A stretch of 64,000 nucleotides of DNA, taken from contig SAXG01000069.1 in NCBI GenBank assembly GCA_012932865.1, forward strand, positions 62,001-126,000. The letters run 5' to 3'. The notes below the pieces were generated by a model. It was not told the origin of the DNA. It did no database searches and was given only the letters and a program-made list of their open reading frames with translations. Within the stretch, counting starts at the first letter, position 1, and each line of letters starts with the position of its first letter. The stretch comes from Amylostereum areolatum (lineage: Eukaryota; Basidiomycota; Agaricomycetes; Russulales; Stereaceae). Of this stretch, positions 1 to 9,774 are shown one piece after another. Made by a program: the position numbers and the translations under genes.

Positions 1-794
1 TTCAGTGAAGAGTTGTGCGGGTAGAGGGGAGCGATGGACCGTGCAGACGCGAACACCTTTGACTCTGCGTGCAGGAATAACATAAGTGGGGACTGGGGTC
101 CAGGACACATATGTCGGCTCTGGGAAGGGGTCGTCCAGAACGAGAGGTGTCCTCGGGGTTTTACCTGCTTCAACCTTACGCTGTGATTGGACCGATGATG
201 GTCTCCGTGGCTTGGTTGCGAGGTTTGTCACAGGAGGTTTAGACAGAGTGCATGAGGGAGGGCAGCGGAGCATGTCAACACGGTCTCGTTGCCAGTCTAT
301 GGTGGGATTGTGCTCATCGAGCCAGTCTGTTCCGAGGATCATGTCATGATCGCCGATGTCGGTGATGAAGAACTCAGCTTCTTCCTCATGGTACGCCTTT
401 GAATCTTGCGAGTATATCCGGATCCGCTCGGTCGTTGTGTCGCGTACCCAGCCCATGATGTTCTCGGTGCCGTCCACATTACGCACAGGGAACGGGTTTT
501 CTAGTTTTCTTGTGGTAAGCTTCTTGCGTTCAACGAAGCTTCGGTTCAGGAGAATTCCTTCTGCGCCGCTATCAAGCAGCGCGTCTGCGTCGATTTCTCT
601 TTTGGTAACTCATCCGATCAGCTTGACTTTGAGCGTGATCGATGGTGTTTGCCTGTTCCTGGTGACAGTAGACAGATACAAATACGGGGGATATGATTGC
701 TCACAGGTATGCATGGATGATAATACAGCGAAACGATTTGACGATGATACCAAAAGTCCTTTGCCTCCACCAGACGACGCGACTGGGGGGTGTT
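1..794 (-). CDS. pol: Pol N-terminus with aspartic protease (A1), partial
   Basis: The frame is -1 to gag and runs off the window edge. A linker (PPVASS.GGKG, SSNRF.VLSSM) leads to KLIG, then an in-frame TGA (610-612), then VTKREIDADALLDSGAEG, whose DSG is the active-site triad of a retroviral-type aspartic protease. FPVRNVDGTEN, GDHDMILGTDWL and HNP follow, as in A2. Except for the TGA the frame is open from 794 to 1. The protease would mature Gag and Gag-Pol. RT, RNase H and integrase lie outside the window. It is either a readthrough product or a CGA-to-TGA nonsense allele. Confidence 0.85.
610..612 (-). other. In-frame UGA before the protease (A1)
   Basis: The context is GGA TGA GTT ACC, coding LIG-stop-VT. 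A2 has a TGA at exactly the homologous codon (52685-52687), with conserved protein on both sides. It could be a programmed readthrough site, or an Arg CGA mutated to TGA in both lineages. Confidence 0.6.
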
Positions 795-803
795 TCAAAA
801 ATC
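795..803 (-). other. Probable -1 frameshift site, gag-pol of A1
   Basis: On the minus strand gag ends GAT TTT TGA. The stop's first T belongs to a run of five T (797-801). Slipping back one base from TTT gives TTT TTG and enters the pol frame, which is open from here to the UGA at 610-612. The same arrangement occurs at the gag ends of A2, B1, B2 and D1. No downstream pseudoknot was evaluated. Confidence 0.6.
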
Positions 804-1820
804 CTGCGATTCCAGGATGTCCTTCAACAGTGCTACTGCCTGCTCCTTGCCTTCCGCGTCCAGATCCTTCAGCTGGCGAGTGATCGCCGCGATGGTTTTG
901 GATAGGTCGGGAGCTGCTTTCGCAGTGGACGGAGCCGCGTTCGTCGGCAGGGGAGGGGCCTTGGACCCAGTCTCTACTGCGCCCACCCGTCGTGCGCTCG
1001 AGTCGCGGTTGGGGCAGTCGCGAGAGACGTGACCGGCTTGTCGACACATGAAGCACTTTCCTTCGCGCATCATCTTTGCGCGCTCGTCGTCCGTCAGCTT
1101 TGCAGGGCGGGTCGAGGTGTTGGTGAAGGCGCTGACTCGGCGCGACGAGGAGTCGTTGGTTGAACCGTTCGAGGTGAGCGCGACAGCCCCCTTGGACTGA
1201 CTGCTCTTCCTCTCCAGGTTCTCTTCGAGCCACTGGTGGTTGATGCGGCGGGCGCACTCCTTCCACTCCGCGAGCTTGGTGGGGAACGGGTACGACCGGG
1301 CCACCTGCTTGCCGAGGTCACGCTGAAGTCCCTTCTTGAAAAAGTGGATTAGCGCCTCGTCGTCGTACGCTGACATGGTTGCCAGCATCTCAAACTCAGT
1401 GATAAAGTCAGTGACGTCCCGGGTGGTCATTGCGAGCTCGTTGATCTTACGCTGAGCCTCTATCTTCGGATCGACGGGCACGAAGTCTTTGCCAAACCTC
1501 TCGAAGAGCTCTTTGTAGGAGCTATAGTGGAGTGTTGGGGGCGTGGGGTCGAGGGTGTCGGCGTCTTCCTTCTTGTCTTCGTCGGCGAAGAGTTCCATGC
1601 GGCGATGCGTGGCCCAGGCTTTCGCCGTGTCGTCCTCCATCAGGCTGAGGAGGAGCATCATCTTGGCGTCATCTGTGGCATAAAAATCCTTGTTAACGCG
1701 CAGGAACATGCGGAGCTCGAGGGAGAACCGGAGGGTGTCGCGTCTATCGCCTTTGAATGGCTTTGGCTTGGGGCCAATCTCCCGCTTGGAGACGGCAGGT
1801 TTTGATTCGGTGTCGGACAT
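795..1820 (-). CDS. gag: Gag polyprotein of A1
   Basis: 341 codons from MSDTESK to ESQDF-stop. The capsid-like middle holds the pattern typical of Ty3/gypsy Gag (FKGDRR.. then a W-rich helix region and a YITEF-like TDFITEF). Near residue 255 is a CX2CX4HX4C zinc knuckle, CFMCRQAGHVSRDC, expected to bind the element RNA. The Met at 1820 is the first Met in frame, but the frame is open upstream to 2411. The upstream part (WYF.D, PYVE, KWYAYRRN, VVEW) is conserved in A2, so the real N-terminus is probably longer. Gag should assemble into cytoplasmic virus-like particles. Confidence 0.9.
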   Translation of the reverse strand: MSDTESKPAVSKREIGPKPKPFKGDRRDTLRFSLELRMFLRVNKDFYATDDAKMMLLLSLMEDDTAKAWATHRRMELFADEDKKEDADTLDPTPPTLHYSSYKELFERFGKDFVPVDPKIEAQRKINELAMTTRDVTDFITEFEMLATMSAYDDEALIHFFKKGLQRDLGKQVARSYPFPTKLAEWKECARRINHQWLEENLERKSSQSKGAVALTSNGSTNDSSSRRVSAFTNTSTRPAKLTDDERAKMMREGKCFMCRQAGHVSRDCPNRDSSARRVGAVETGSKAPPLPTNAAPSTAKAAPDLSKTIAAITRQLKDLDAEGKEQAVALLKDILESQDF

Positions 1821-2411
1821 CTTGTCGAAAGGGAGGGGGACGGTGAGGGATTGGGCGAGTTCTTGATCAAGGCGGCGTAGGGTTTCTCGTCGGCGTTCTT
1901 CTGCTTCTTCAACTTCGTCCTCAACTTGTTTTGCGACAAGGAAGTCGGCGGGGGTGAGGAATTGCTGGTTATGATGCCACGACCAGTGATCTTGGACGGG
2001 ACTGAACGAAGTGGGCTGCCACTCAACTACTGATCGTCCTGGGGTTCCGTTCTTGTTCCGTCTATAGGCGTACCACTTCCCAGTTGTGTCGTTGTGGTTG
2101 ATTCCTTCTGGGACTTCGACTACAGTACGTCGACGGGGTGGGGGCGAGTTGGTCGGAGGGGGGTTCAGGAAGCGCTGTAGAATGTCCGCAGCGGTGGCAA
2201 AATCCGATTCTTCGACGTAGGGTTGTTCGTCGTGGTCGTCGAAGTACCAGTCTCGACGTTGCCGGTTTGGTTCGTCGTGCAGCCAACGTACGGATTCCTT
2301 AGTCTGCTGCGAGGTGAGGATATAGTAGTCTTCGGGACAGTAGTCTCGAAAAACGCCTGGGGGGAGGTTCGGAGTGGGGGGACGAGGGGCTGTGGAGGAC
2401 GTGATGATGGT

Positions 2412-3023
2412 CTAGAAGAAGTCCGCCGCGATGGGGCGACGGCCGAGGAGTTTCTTGGTGAGGTAGCCGGCTTTTACTGCCTGGCGGATCTTATGTTTGT
2501 GGTGGCGGCGACGAAGGGTCTTACCCTTGATGGTGGGACGGAGGACTGGTGGCGGGGTGGATTCGGGGGTCCGGCGGTTAAACTGGGAGACGGAGGTGAA
2601 ACTGGTTTGGAGGATCGGGTTGGGGGCATCCTGGATGAGGTATGTGTGGTAGGTGGGGGCGTGGAGGGTGAATTCAAGGCGTTCGAGATCTACGTTGATG
2701 CACGTAGTGATCCGGACGTATAGGGCAAGGACGACAGTACCGTGATCGTTGTGCCACCTCCACTCGAAGATGCGGAAGTTGAGGCCGTGCGCGGTCCAGG
2801 GATCTTTCTTGCAGAGGTTCTGTACGGGGACGAGGCAGTTGACGGTGACGGCGTCGGACCAAGGGTAGGGGAGTGGTGCGTCGTCGCGGGGGGTGATCGG
2901 CTTTCCGTTGAACGGGAGGAAGACCGGTGCGTTCGGGAGGTCCGTGGTGGGAGTTTTTAACGTTGTAGAGACGGCAGAGGTAGATGGAGAGAGGGGTGCG
3001 AGGTAGGCGTAGGGGAGACTGTC
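2412..3023 (-). CDS. ORF0 upstream of gag, unknown function (A1)
   Basis: An open frame of about 203 codons between the primer-binding site and gag, ending PIAADFF-stop (TAG 2412-2414). I see no Met codon in it. A protein-level match exists in A2 (54585-55235): both contain a DAVTV segment, LCK..W..HG.N.RI.EWRW, an HAPTYHT or HSPTWHT block, RTPESTPPP or LPTPESTPPP, and the same C-terminus. Such conservation implies it is translated. The frame continues in register through the TAG into gag. The TTCTTCTAG at its end also looks like a splice acceptor, so a spliced mRNA is an alternative. I do not recognise the family. Confidence 0.55.
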   Translation of the reverse strand, partial: DSLPYAYLAPLSPSTSAVSTTLKTPTTDLPNAPVFLPFNGKPITPRDDAPLPYPWSDAVTVNCLVPVQNLCKKDPWTAHGLNFRIFEWRWHNDHGTVVLALYVRITTCINVDLERLEFTLHAPTYHTYLIQDAPNPILQTSFTSVSQFNRRTPESTPPPVLRPTIKGKTLRRRHHKHKIRQAVKAGYLTKKLLGRRPIAADFF

Positions 3024-3025
3024 CA
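3016..3025 (-). promoter_or_regulatory. Self-priming primer-binding site of A1
   Basis: Read on the minus strand this is TGGACAGTCT, two bases inside the LTR edge. It is perfectly complementary to AGACTGTCCA (3159-3168, minus strand), which lies about 30-35 bp downstream of the TATA box, where the RNA should begin. That is the arrangement known for Tf1/sushi elements, whose mRNA 5' end folds back to prime minus-strand synthesis instead of using a tRNA. The pairing is seen; the RNA start is inferred. Confidence 0.75.
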
Positions 3026-3027
3026 GG

Positions 3028-3447
3028 TGTCAGAAACGCAGTTTATGAGACCGATGAACCGCCTAAGTCGCGACAATGGGAGGAGCGAGAAGAAAATAGA
3101 TTCGAGAGTGCCGGGGTCTATGGTAGTGCAACGTGCGCTACAGTACCGTATGACGAGATGGACAGTCTAGGGAAAAGGGAAGAGAAACACTGTCCTTATA
3201 TACAAGTGGGAACGATGGTGCGATGCGATGCGATAGTGGTGCGAGCGGGGGGAACAATAGGAAAGGAGTCATGGGGCGGAGGACGAAGGTCCGGAGCAGT
3301 GATGTCATAGATAAGGATGCGGAACCCCGCTCGGAAGTCCGGGCAATGACGTCGTTGAAGCATGTGATGCAAGGGAAAGTCATGTGCCGTGACACGTCGC
3401 GTGTACGAGGTCTGCAAACGAAGAGAGAAATGGAGCGATCCGTGACA
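3028..3447 (-). repeat. 5' LTR of A1
   Basis: A 420-bp LTR. In element orientation it begins TGTCACGGATCG and ends TTTCTGACA. It holds a TATA box (TATATAAGG on the minus strand at 3194-3202), and the RNA start is expected near 3168. A related copy in the opposite orientation lies at 63025-63446. It shares the TATA region and both termini with A2's 373-bp LTRs only partly, so it is a distinct subfamily. Confidence 0.88.
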
Positions 3448-6400
3448 GCTTCCAGAGGGCGCATACACCGCACTGGAGACGGTGGAAGAGGTCGACGAGG
3501 AAGACGACGATTGGGACGGCGATGGCGCCGACACTGAGCCGGCATACCTGTACTCCGGGGAGGACAGTATTCCTCAGCGAGATAGGTATGGAAACAAGAT
3601 CTTTGTCCTGGTCGACAGAACGGGCATCCATCAAATCGGCGTCAGGCCATGTCAGTGTCACAGCGTGAGCCTCGTCGCCGAGCAGCTGCTCGACATGCGG
3701 ATGTATCCGGCGACCCAATCCTTGCCCCGCACCGCCTTTACCTTCAACTTCCTCGACGATGCAATGCTCGAGAACCTCGAATGTAGGAGCAACTCTAACT
3801 CCATCATGAGACGGCTTCAGCGGGCAACCAACATGGCTTTCCCGGCGACGGTCAAGGTGAGTCTCAGGCTTCGCCAAGTGTATCCGGGCGTAACGACCTC
3901 TCGCCGAGCAGTCCAGGTACAAGGAGCTCCTGCGTGTGTCATGACAGTGGCGAATAATCCAGAACGTCATCAAATTCGGCGGGGCGCACAAAGACCATTG
4001 GGAAATGCCGACCCCCGGCGAGCATGCGTGGTTCTGCGTGGCCTGCCCGCAGGTCGGGTTCAACCTCCCAGAGGGCTGGGAAGACGACGAAGAGTAGTGA
4101 GTAGCACCCCTCTCCCCATCTCTTGCCGCTCCGACTTGCCGATCCAGCTGGAAATATACAAGGTGCTTCGCTTTGGACGGGAACTTTCACCTGCAGCACC
4201 TCGCAAGTAGAAGCGCCGCCAAAGACCATCCCATTCTCCCCGGGTCGGGCTTCATGGTTGACCCCGGCCCCTACAGGGAGGCCCTGGATCTTGCCGTCGA
4301 TATCGACGAGGTAAGGCGCCCATAGTCCCACTCGGCGACCGCTCACCCTTCTCGCGGAAAGGTGGACCTGCCGGAATGCCATGACCACCGGGCACGCAAC
4401 AAAGGCAACCTTGACTGGCAAAACCTCGACGTCACCGCCGTGGTTGCCTGCTGCTGCGCCCGGCATGGCTGCATGGTACCCAAGTGCATCGCCGACCTGC
4501 AGAAGGGGGAAAAGTAAGCGCCATGCACTCTGCGCTCGGCGAGATTACTCACCGAGCTCAGGCAAAAGAACGTCGACTACATCGTCCACAATGCCCTGCA
4601 CCACAACATGGACGGCATCCAGCGGGTCCTGCTCATGTACGACATCATGTGTCAGTATGATGTTTATCTCAAGGACAGATTCGAGGCCAGCGACTTCCTC
4701 AAGATGCCCGTCTTCAAGGAGTTCCTCAAAGGTATAGGAATATGGCACGTCTTTGGCCATGTCAACGACTGCACGGCGAAGTTCTCGCCAATGTTTATCC
4801 CCGGCATTGGCCTCGTCGACGGCGAGATCCTCGAGACCCTGTGGTCTTTCATGAACTTGATCGGCACCAGCACCCGCGGCATGACCTTGGGCTCCAGGGC
4901 CGAGACCATCGACGGCCACATGAACAACTCCAACTGGAAGAAGATGGTCGGAATGGGTAAGCCCTTCCCTGCCGTGGCATCGCTTGCCGGCTCACTCGCC
5001 GAAGGCGACACCCTCTGCAGGAAATGGTGCAAGATGCTCGCCGACCTCAAGGCGCGTACCGCCACCCTCCTGAAAATATCAGAGACGGTCGCCTTATGGC
5101 GGCAAGAAGAGTGGCTCAAGGAGGCTGTGGAAGCCCAAGCCCTGAGGGACACCGAGCCCGAGAGGATGCTGATATTCGAAGTCGCACAACAAAAAGGCCG
5201 CACGGTCAGTCAGGTAGAGACACTGACAATGCAGGAGGAGCGCGAGGGCCAGGGCATCCTGGAGAGAGGGACATGGATGGCAAAGGGGATATCTATCCAG
5301 AGCAGCATGTGAGTACCCCGATTATCCACCGGCGAGTGCACGGCTAGTGCCCGGCGAACCTCGATCGGTGACTGACTCGCTGCACGCCTCAGGATCAAGC
5401 TCCAGGTCGAGATCAGGGCAATGCCCCAGAACGCTGAAGAGAGTCGCGAGCTCGGCCGCAAGCGTCAGCGCATCCTCAAGGAAGTCGACAATTTCCAAGC
5501 TGAGGCCATGACCTACCTTCGCCCCCCCGCCGACGACGATCCATTCCTCCTCACGTCTCTCCCCGAGATCGAGCGCTTCGGCGAGGCTGACAACGACTGG
5601 CAGGACATTACGCCGCTTCTACGCGGTGTCGGCATTCAGCCTGAGCGGATGGCCATCTACCTCCCCTCTATGATGGGCCGGACCTGGCTATCCAAGCCAG
5701 AGAATGCCGACCTCGTTCGTCTAGAGCAGGAGATGCGTCTCGCCGTGCTCGACGAGTCCCTTCACAAAATTCGCGTCTCGCTAGGTTCGAAGGCATGGCG
5801 TTTCGAGACCCACATCCGCGACGTCAGGAACTCTCAGCACCTCAAGGGCAGGGCCTGGGACGAGCTCAACGCTATCGACCGTGACATGCGAGTCACCACC
5901 AGAATCTACAACACTTCCCTCGACGCCCTCAACATCATTGGCTGGCCCGCCGACACCAAGCTCTTCACTCCCCCCCCAAGACCCACCGACGATGATGGTT
6001 TGGCGAGCGAAACAGTCACTCGTGACGACGCCGGCCACATCATCATGCGGCAAGCCTACCCCTCCGGTATGCCGGACCTCCCTGGACTCACCGAGGCCCT
6101 CCATGCTCCCCAGGAGCCATCCGCCTCGACATCGGCGGGGCCTGCACTCTCTACAGGTACCTTTGTTCGGGGACAGTATCAGCGGCTCACCCACGACGAC
6201 CTCAAGGTTACCACCGCCGTCGTCGACCCTGCCAATACCTCCAAACGGATGCCCAAGCTTGCCTGGTTTTGGACCATTGATGTGGAGTCAGATGCCACAA
6301 AGAACCTGCAACTGCTCGACTGTGAGTATGAACCCACTCTGCGGCGATCGCCTACGCTGAATTCGCTGTAGTCTACAGGGTGAACTGGCTCTCGGCGAAG

Positions 6401-6658
6401 ATGGCGTATAACAGGACAGCGGAAGAGCTGAAGATCCTCCAGTTGGAGATGGAGCTCACTGGTAGGGGTTACAAGACATTCGCCGAAAGATGGATGGACA
6501 GAGCGGCGGCGACAGCACTCGCCGGAAGACCCGGGGCGGCGTGTTTTGCTCGGCGGCAAGTCGTAATGTGGACAGGTCTCGCCGAGCGTGCCCAGGCCAA
6601 ATTTAACAAACTTCCACCTTCCCCTCAGCCTCAGCTTCAGGCAGAGATGCAGGCTTGA
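3448..6658 (+). pseudogene. CxC2-like KDZ transposase, 5' truncated
   Basis: Transposase of the Kyakuja-Dileera-Zisupton superfamily with CxC2-type flanks. Its 5' end was removed by insertion of A1. Eight exons can be joined: introns at 3857-3911, 4097-4147, 4311-4361, 4514-4561, 4957-5020, 5309-5392 and 6322-6371, all GT-AG and in phase. Catalytic-core landmarks are intact: ALDGNFHLQ (first Asp), CCARHGC..P with the DLQKGE that follows, MYDIMCQY (second Asp), IWHVFGHVNDC, and VDGEILETLWS (Glu). The C-terminus has the family's VNWLSAKMAYNR and EEL..L..EM block. One in-frame TGA at 3942-3944 sits where Arg is expected (S-stop-QWR). It is probably a dead or dying copy of a cut-and-paste transposase. 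Confidence 0.85.
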
Positions 6659-6796
6659 CCTTCTGGGTTTCTTACATGCATTATTTCTACTTGTAGGTGT
6701 AGCATACAGTCTCCTCATGATATACACAGGTGGAAGACGAAAGGGAAAATGAAAATGATGTTAAAAATACAGTCCTAACAATCCCATACCAAAACA

Positions 6797-7790
6797 TCAC
6801 CGCTCACCGGAAGGACCGGCCACCGACCAACTCACCACTATCGCCGACTCTCCTGACTGACCGCCCAATTCCCCCAGTTCCGCCGCAACAGCGTCCATCT
6901 TGGCGAGTCTCTGCAGGTCCGGCACCATCGACTCCAGCCTCCTTGCCATCCCCTGTGCGGTCGGCTGGATGTGTATGTCCCGGATGTTCTCCAGTGCCTT
7001 CCACGCATTGACCAGATCATCCATCTGCCCGCGCACGAATGCCTGGCTGGTGGGGCCGAGGTCGGTGACCCTTGCCGAGGCGGCGAGTTGGGCTCTCGGC
7101 AAGGGGCTCGCTGAGTCAACCTCAATCAGCTGGTCCTCGACTTCGCGCTTGATGGCGCGTATTCGGGTCAGGGCCACGTTGGAGGGCTGCAAAAGGGTGA
7201 CAGGTCAGTGGTATACTGCATTGCACGGCAAGGGTACTCACCGCACACTCCTCCCACACGGCCACCGCATCCAGCACCGCTGACTACACGCCCTTCTCCA
7301 CCACCCCTCTCTCATCCCACCACTGATTCAGGTCGGGCTGATCGTTGATCGGCAAGTCTGGCCCCCGCGGTAAGAGGGGCAGGAGGTCAGCGATGGTGAC
7401 ATCTTGGTCCTGTGGCCGCGTCTTCCCCGTAAGCACGGTGTAGATGGCGAGGAGGTCCGGGTTCGGGGGAAGCCTCGCACGGTGCCGCATGGCGTACTGG
7501 CCGCTCAGGCGCACCATGTACCTCTGTAGAAATGATGAGATCAGCCGAGCATCGGCGAGTTGGAAACTCACCGCCTCGGTGAGGAGTCCCTTCGCCAGAT
7601 CATCCGCCGAGATGATGTACATTGCCGCGACTGCTCGGGCCGCCGGCTGGAGGAACGCGGTGGCGTAGTAAAGCTCCCCCGCGCCGTGGAGGTAGGGAGG
7701 AGGAGGCTCCGAGGGGAGAATCTCCAGAATGGGACCCTCCTCCCACACATATGCCTCCTCGGGCTCCTACATTGCGTGGTCGTGCGACAT
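6797..7790 (-). pseudogene. Unknown gene beside the KDZ transposase (gene B)
   Basis: A three-exon gene on the minus strand, convergent with the transposase. It starts at the ATG at 7790 (MSHDHAM), with introns at 7524-7571 (48 nt, a multiple of three) and 7187-7241. The predicted protein of roughly 315 residues has an Ala-rich helical middle (LYYATAFLQPAARAVAAMY) and ends SWSVAGPSGER. I recognise no domain. TAG codons interrupt it at 7767-7769 and 7284-7286; both fit CAG (Gln) to TAG. Gene style and intron size match its neighbours, and it may be cargo of the KDZ transposon, but that is inference. Confidence 0.6.
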
Positions 7791-8028
7791 GAGGGGAGGA
7801 GAGATGAAAGGAAGAGGGAAAGAAGATGGGTGGCAGATTCCGCGCGTCGAGATCATTTGGCCCGGCCTCCCCGGCCCGGCCAACAATGAACTTACCTGTT
7901 TTGTCCTCTTGGCCGCTGGCTGACTTCTTCCCTCAATAGATAATAGGCCACCCTGCATTCATCGTTTTTCTTCCTTCCTTTCTTCCTCCTTCCTTCCATT
8001 CACAGCCATCCCCTCCAAATCCCCTAAC

Positions 8029-8906
8029 ATGTCCATCGCCGTCCACACGATGCAGCCCGCCCCTTTCCAGGCCGCCCCATCTCGCCGAGCGCCCGGCAAG
8101 GCAATGGAGATCTTCGCCGATATGTCCGGCGATGACGCTGAGCGCGCCGAGCTTCTCCAAGTCCTCATTGACGTCTTTGACTGGAGGATTTGCCGTGCCG
8201 CCGCACACCTCACTTGCCCCGAAGCCTTCATGGATAACGCGGGGCACATCGTTTCTTCCTGGGAATGGGACAGCCTCAGAGGCGTCAAGACCTCTGTATA
8301 GTATGAAATGGTAAGGTGATTCCCCGCTGTCCCCGCTGGCGCTCATTCCCTCCAGGATATGGGCATGCTCGCTGTCGGCCTTTGTCGACTTCGGGGCTAC
8401 CCCTGCACCGTACCCGACACCCTCCACGCCATCTACCTCTACTTCTACGAGGCGGAGGGGGCTTGGGCGGATATCCCCGCAACCGCGGCGAGGCAGGGCA
8501 GCACTGACAGCACCACCGCCGCTCTCCATCTCCCAACCTGGTGGACCTGGATTGACGAAGGCAAATACGACATCCGGGAGGGGTTCACCCAGGTCATCAA
8601 CATGGCGCTTGGCGAGGTGAGTCTCCGCTCCCCACTTGGCGACAAATGCTCGGTGAGGTCTGCATTCCTCAGCGAGGGTGTCAGTACCCAAAAGCTGATG
8701 TCGAAATGCAGGAAATCGGCGATGCGAAAGGGATGGCCTGGAAGGCGTGGATAAAGGAGCAGGCAGAGTGGCTGGCGTCCGTGGGGACTCACGGAGGGGG
8801 ATTGCATCAGAATATGGTGCATGAGCGGATGAGAATTGTAGATGGGTTGGCCAGGTTGGCTCAGCGGTGGAACGACTTGCCGCAGGGGAGGGAGGGAGAG
8901 TTGTAG
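8029..8906 (+). pseudogene. Unknown small gene beside the KDZ transposase (gene C)
   Basis: Exons 8029-8310, 8356-8616 and 8712-8906 join in phase 0 to about 246 codons, starting MSIAVHTMQPAP and ending PQGREGEL. Features include an acidic helical N-terminus (FADMSGDDAERAELLQVL), a FDWRICRAAAHL segment, a TWWTWIDEGKYD segment, and a final amphipathic helix. I recognise no family. One TAG (8299-8301) interrupts it just before the first intron and fits CAG to TAG. It is divergent from gene B across a 238-bp spacer rich in pyrimidine tracts on the plus strand, which could be a shared promoter. Confidence 0.6.
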
Positions 8907-9070
8907 AGTACTTGTGTTTCTATTGCCTTCTGCTTGTATCAATGTCCTTGGCGGGCAACCTCGGGTGTGGTTTCACCGACGTCACCGGGGGTGTGATGGC
9001 TCAAATCATCAGTCCTGAATGGTGGCTATAGTGGAGAAATGGGGCGGCAGGGAGGCACTTGCCGGAAGAA

Positions 9071-9171
9071 CACACCGGGGAACACGCCGGGGCCACACGC
9101 CGGGGCCACACGCCGGGGGAACACGCCAGGGGAACACGCCAGGGGAACATGCCAGGGGAACACGCCAGGGG
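9071..9171. repeat. 13-bp GC-rich minisatellite
   Basis: About eight copies of GGGGAACACGCCA, with variants reading GGGGCCACACGCC at the left end. It lies downstream of gene C. The rest of 8907-9296 shows no gene. Confidence 0.85.
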
Positions 9172-9296
9172 CTAGAGAGTTGCCGTCCGGCGAAGGACAA
9201 TCCGTACGGAGGAGGGAGGGAAATCGAAACTTTCTACGGAGTACTCCCATCACGTCAATAAATAGGAGGCTCCACCACCCCCTGCACGGCAACCCG

Positions 9297-9492
9297 GCGA
9301 GAGGTACAGGTGCCCGGTGTGATAATTGGGTGCAATTTTGGGCGTATATAGGGTGAAAACCCGCAAAATGTCCCCCGCTGCCGCCGGGAATTCTGGCCGG
9401 TGAGCGGTACAGGTGCTCGGTGTGATAATTGGGTGCAATTTTGCGTGTATTTAGGCAGAAAATGGCAAATTTTCCCCGCTGACGCGGGGAAT
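9297..9492. repeat. Two direct copies of a ~100-bp repeat
   Basis: Units 9297-9398 and 9399-9492 share GAG.GGTACAGGTGC and GTGTGATAATTGGGTGCAA, and each ends in a CCCCGCTG.CG(C)CGGG(G)AAT stretch. They separate the KDZ cassette from D1 gag and may be the cassette's edge. 9493-9774 holds GC-rich sequence with repeated CATCGGCCGACC motifs and no LTR that I can see. Confidence 0.7.
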
Positions 9493-9774
9493 CCCCCCTA
9501 TGGGCCCACCCGATGCGGTGAACGCATCGGCCGACCCCAACAAGGTGGGATGCCCTCGCCGGATGGCCAAGCGTCGGCTGCCCTGATACAGCCCTTCGGT
9601 TGGCCGAGGTGTGACGAGGTCAGTTGTATACCACTGGAAAGCCCGGCATCGGCCGACCCCACACCGCCCGGGGTCTTGTCTAAACCCTTGGCGGCGTCGG
9701 CCGACGTCCGCTCGCCCATCACCATCGGCGAATGTGCTCGTCCGCTCACCGTGTACGATGGACTTTGGTGCACC

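Larger units (their letters stand above)
1..3447 (-). mobile_element. Ty3/gypsy chromovirus A1, 5' half
   Basis: This is the 5' half of an LTR retrotransposon read on the minus strand: 5' LTR (3028-3447), primer-binding site, ORF0, gag, and the start of pol up to the window edge. The same order and similar proteins occur in A2 (48473-55565), which shows the missing half should encode reverse transcriptase, RNase H, integrase and a chromodomain. The visible coding part has no frameshift relative to A2 apart from the gag-pol step, so A1 looks fairly young. It interrupts the KDZ transposase gene starting at 3448. The 3' LTR and the target duplication lie outside the window. Confidence 0.9.

Noticed and set aside
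610..612. UGA or UAG reassigned to an amino acid genome-wide
   Set aside because: Stops occur at differing places in decayed copies, and intact frames here end in TGA and TAG, so ordinary decay or local recoding is simpler.
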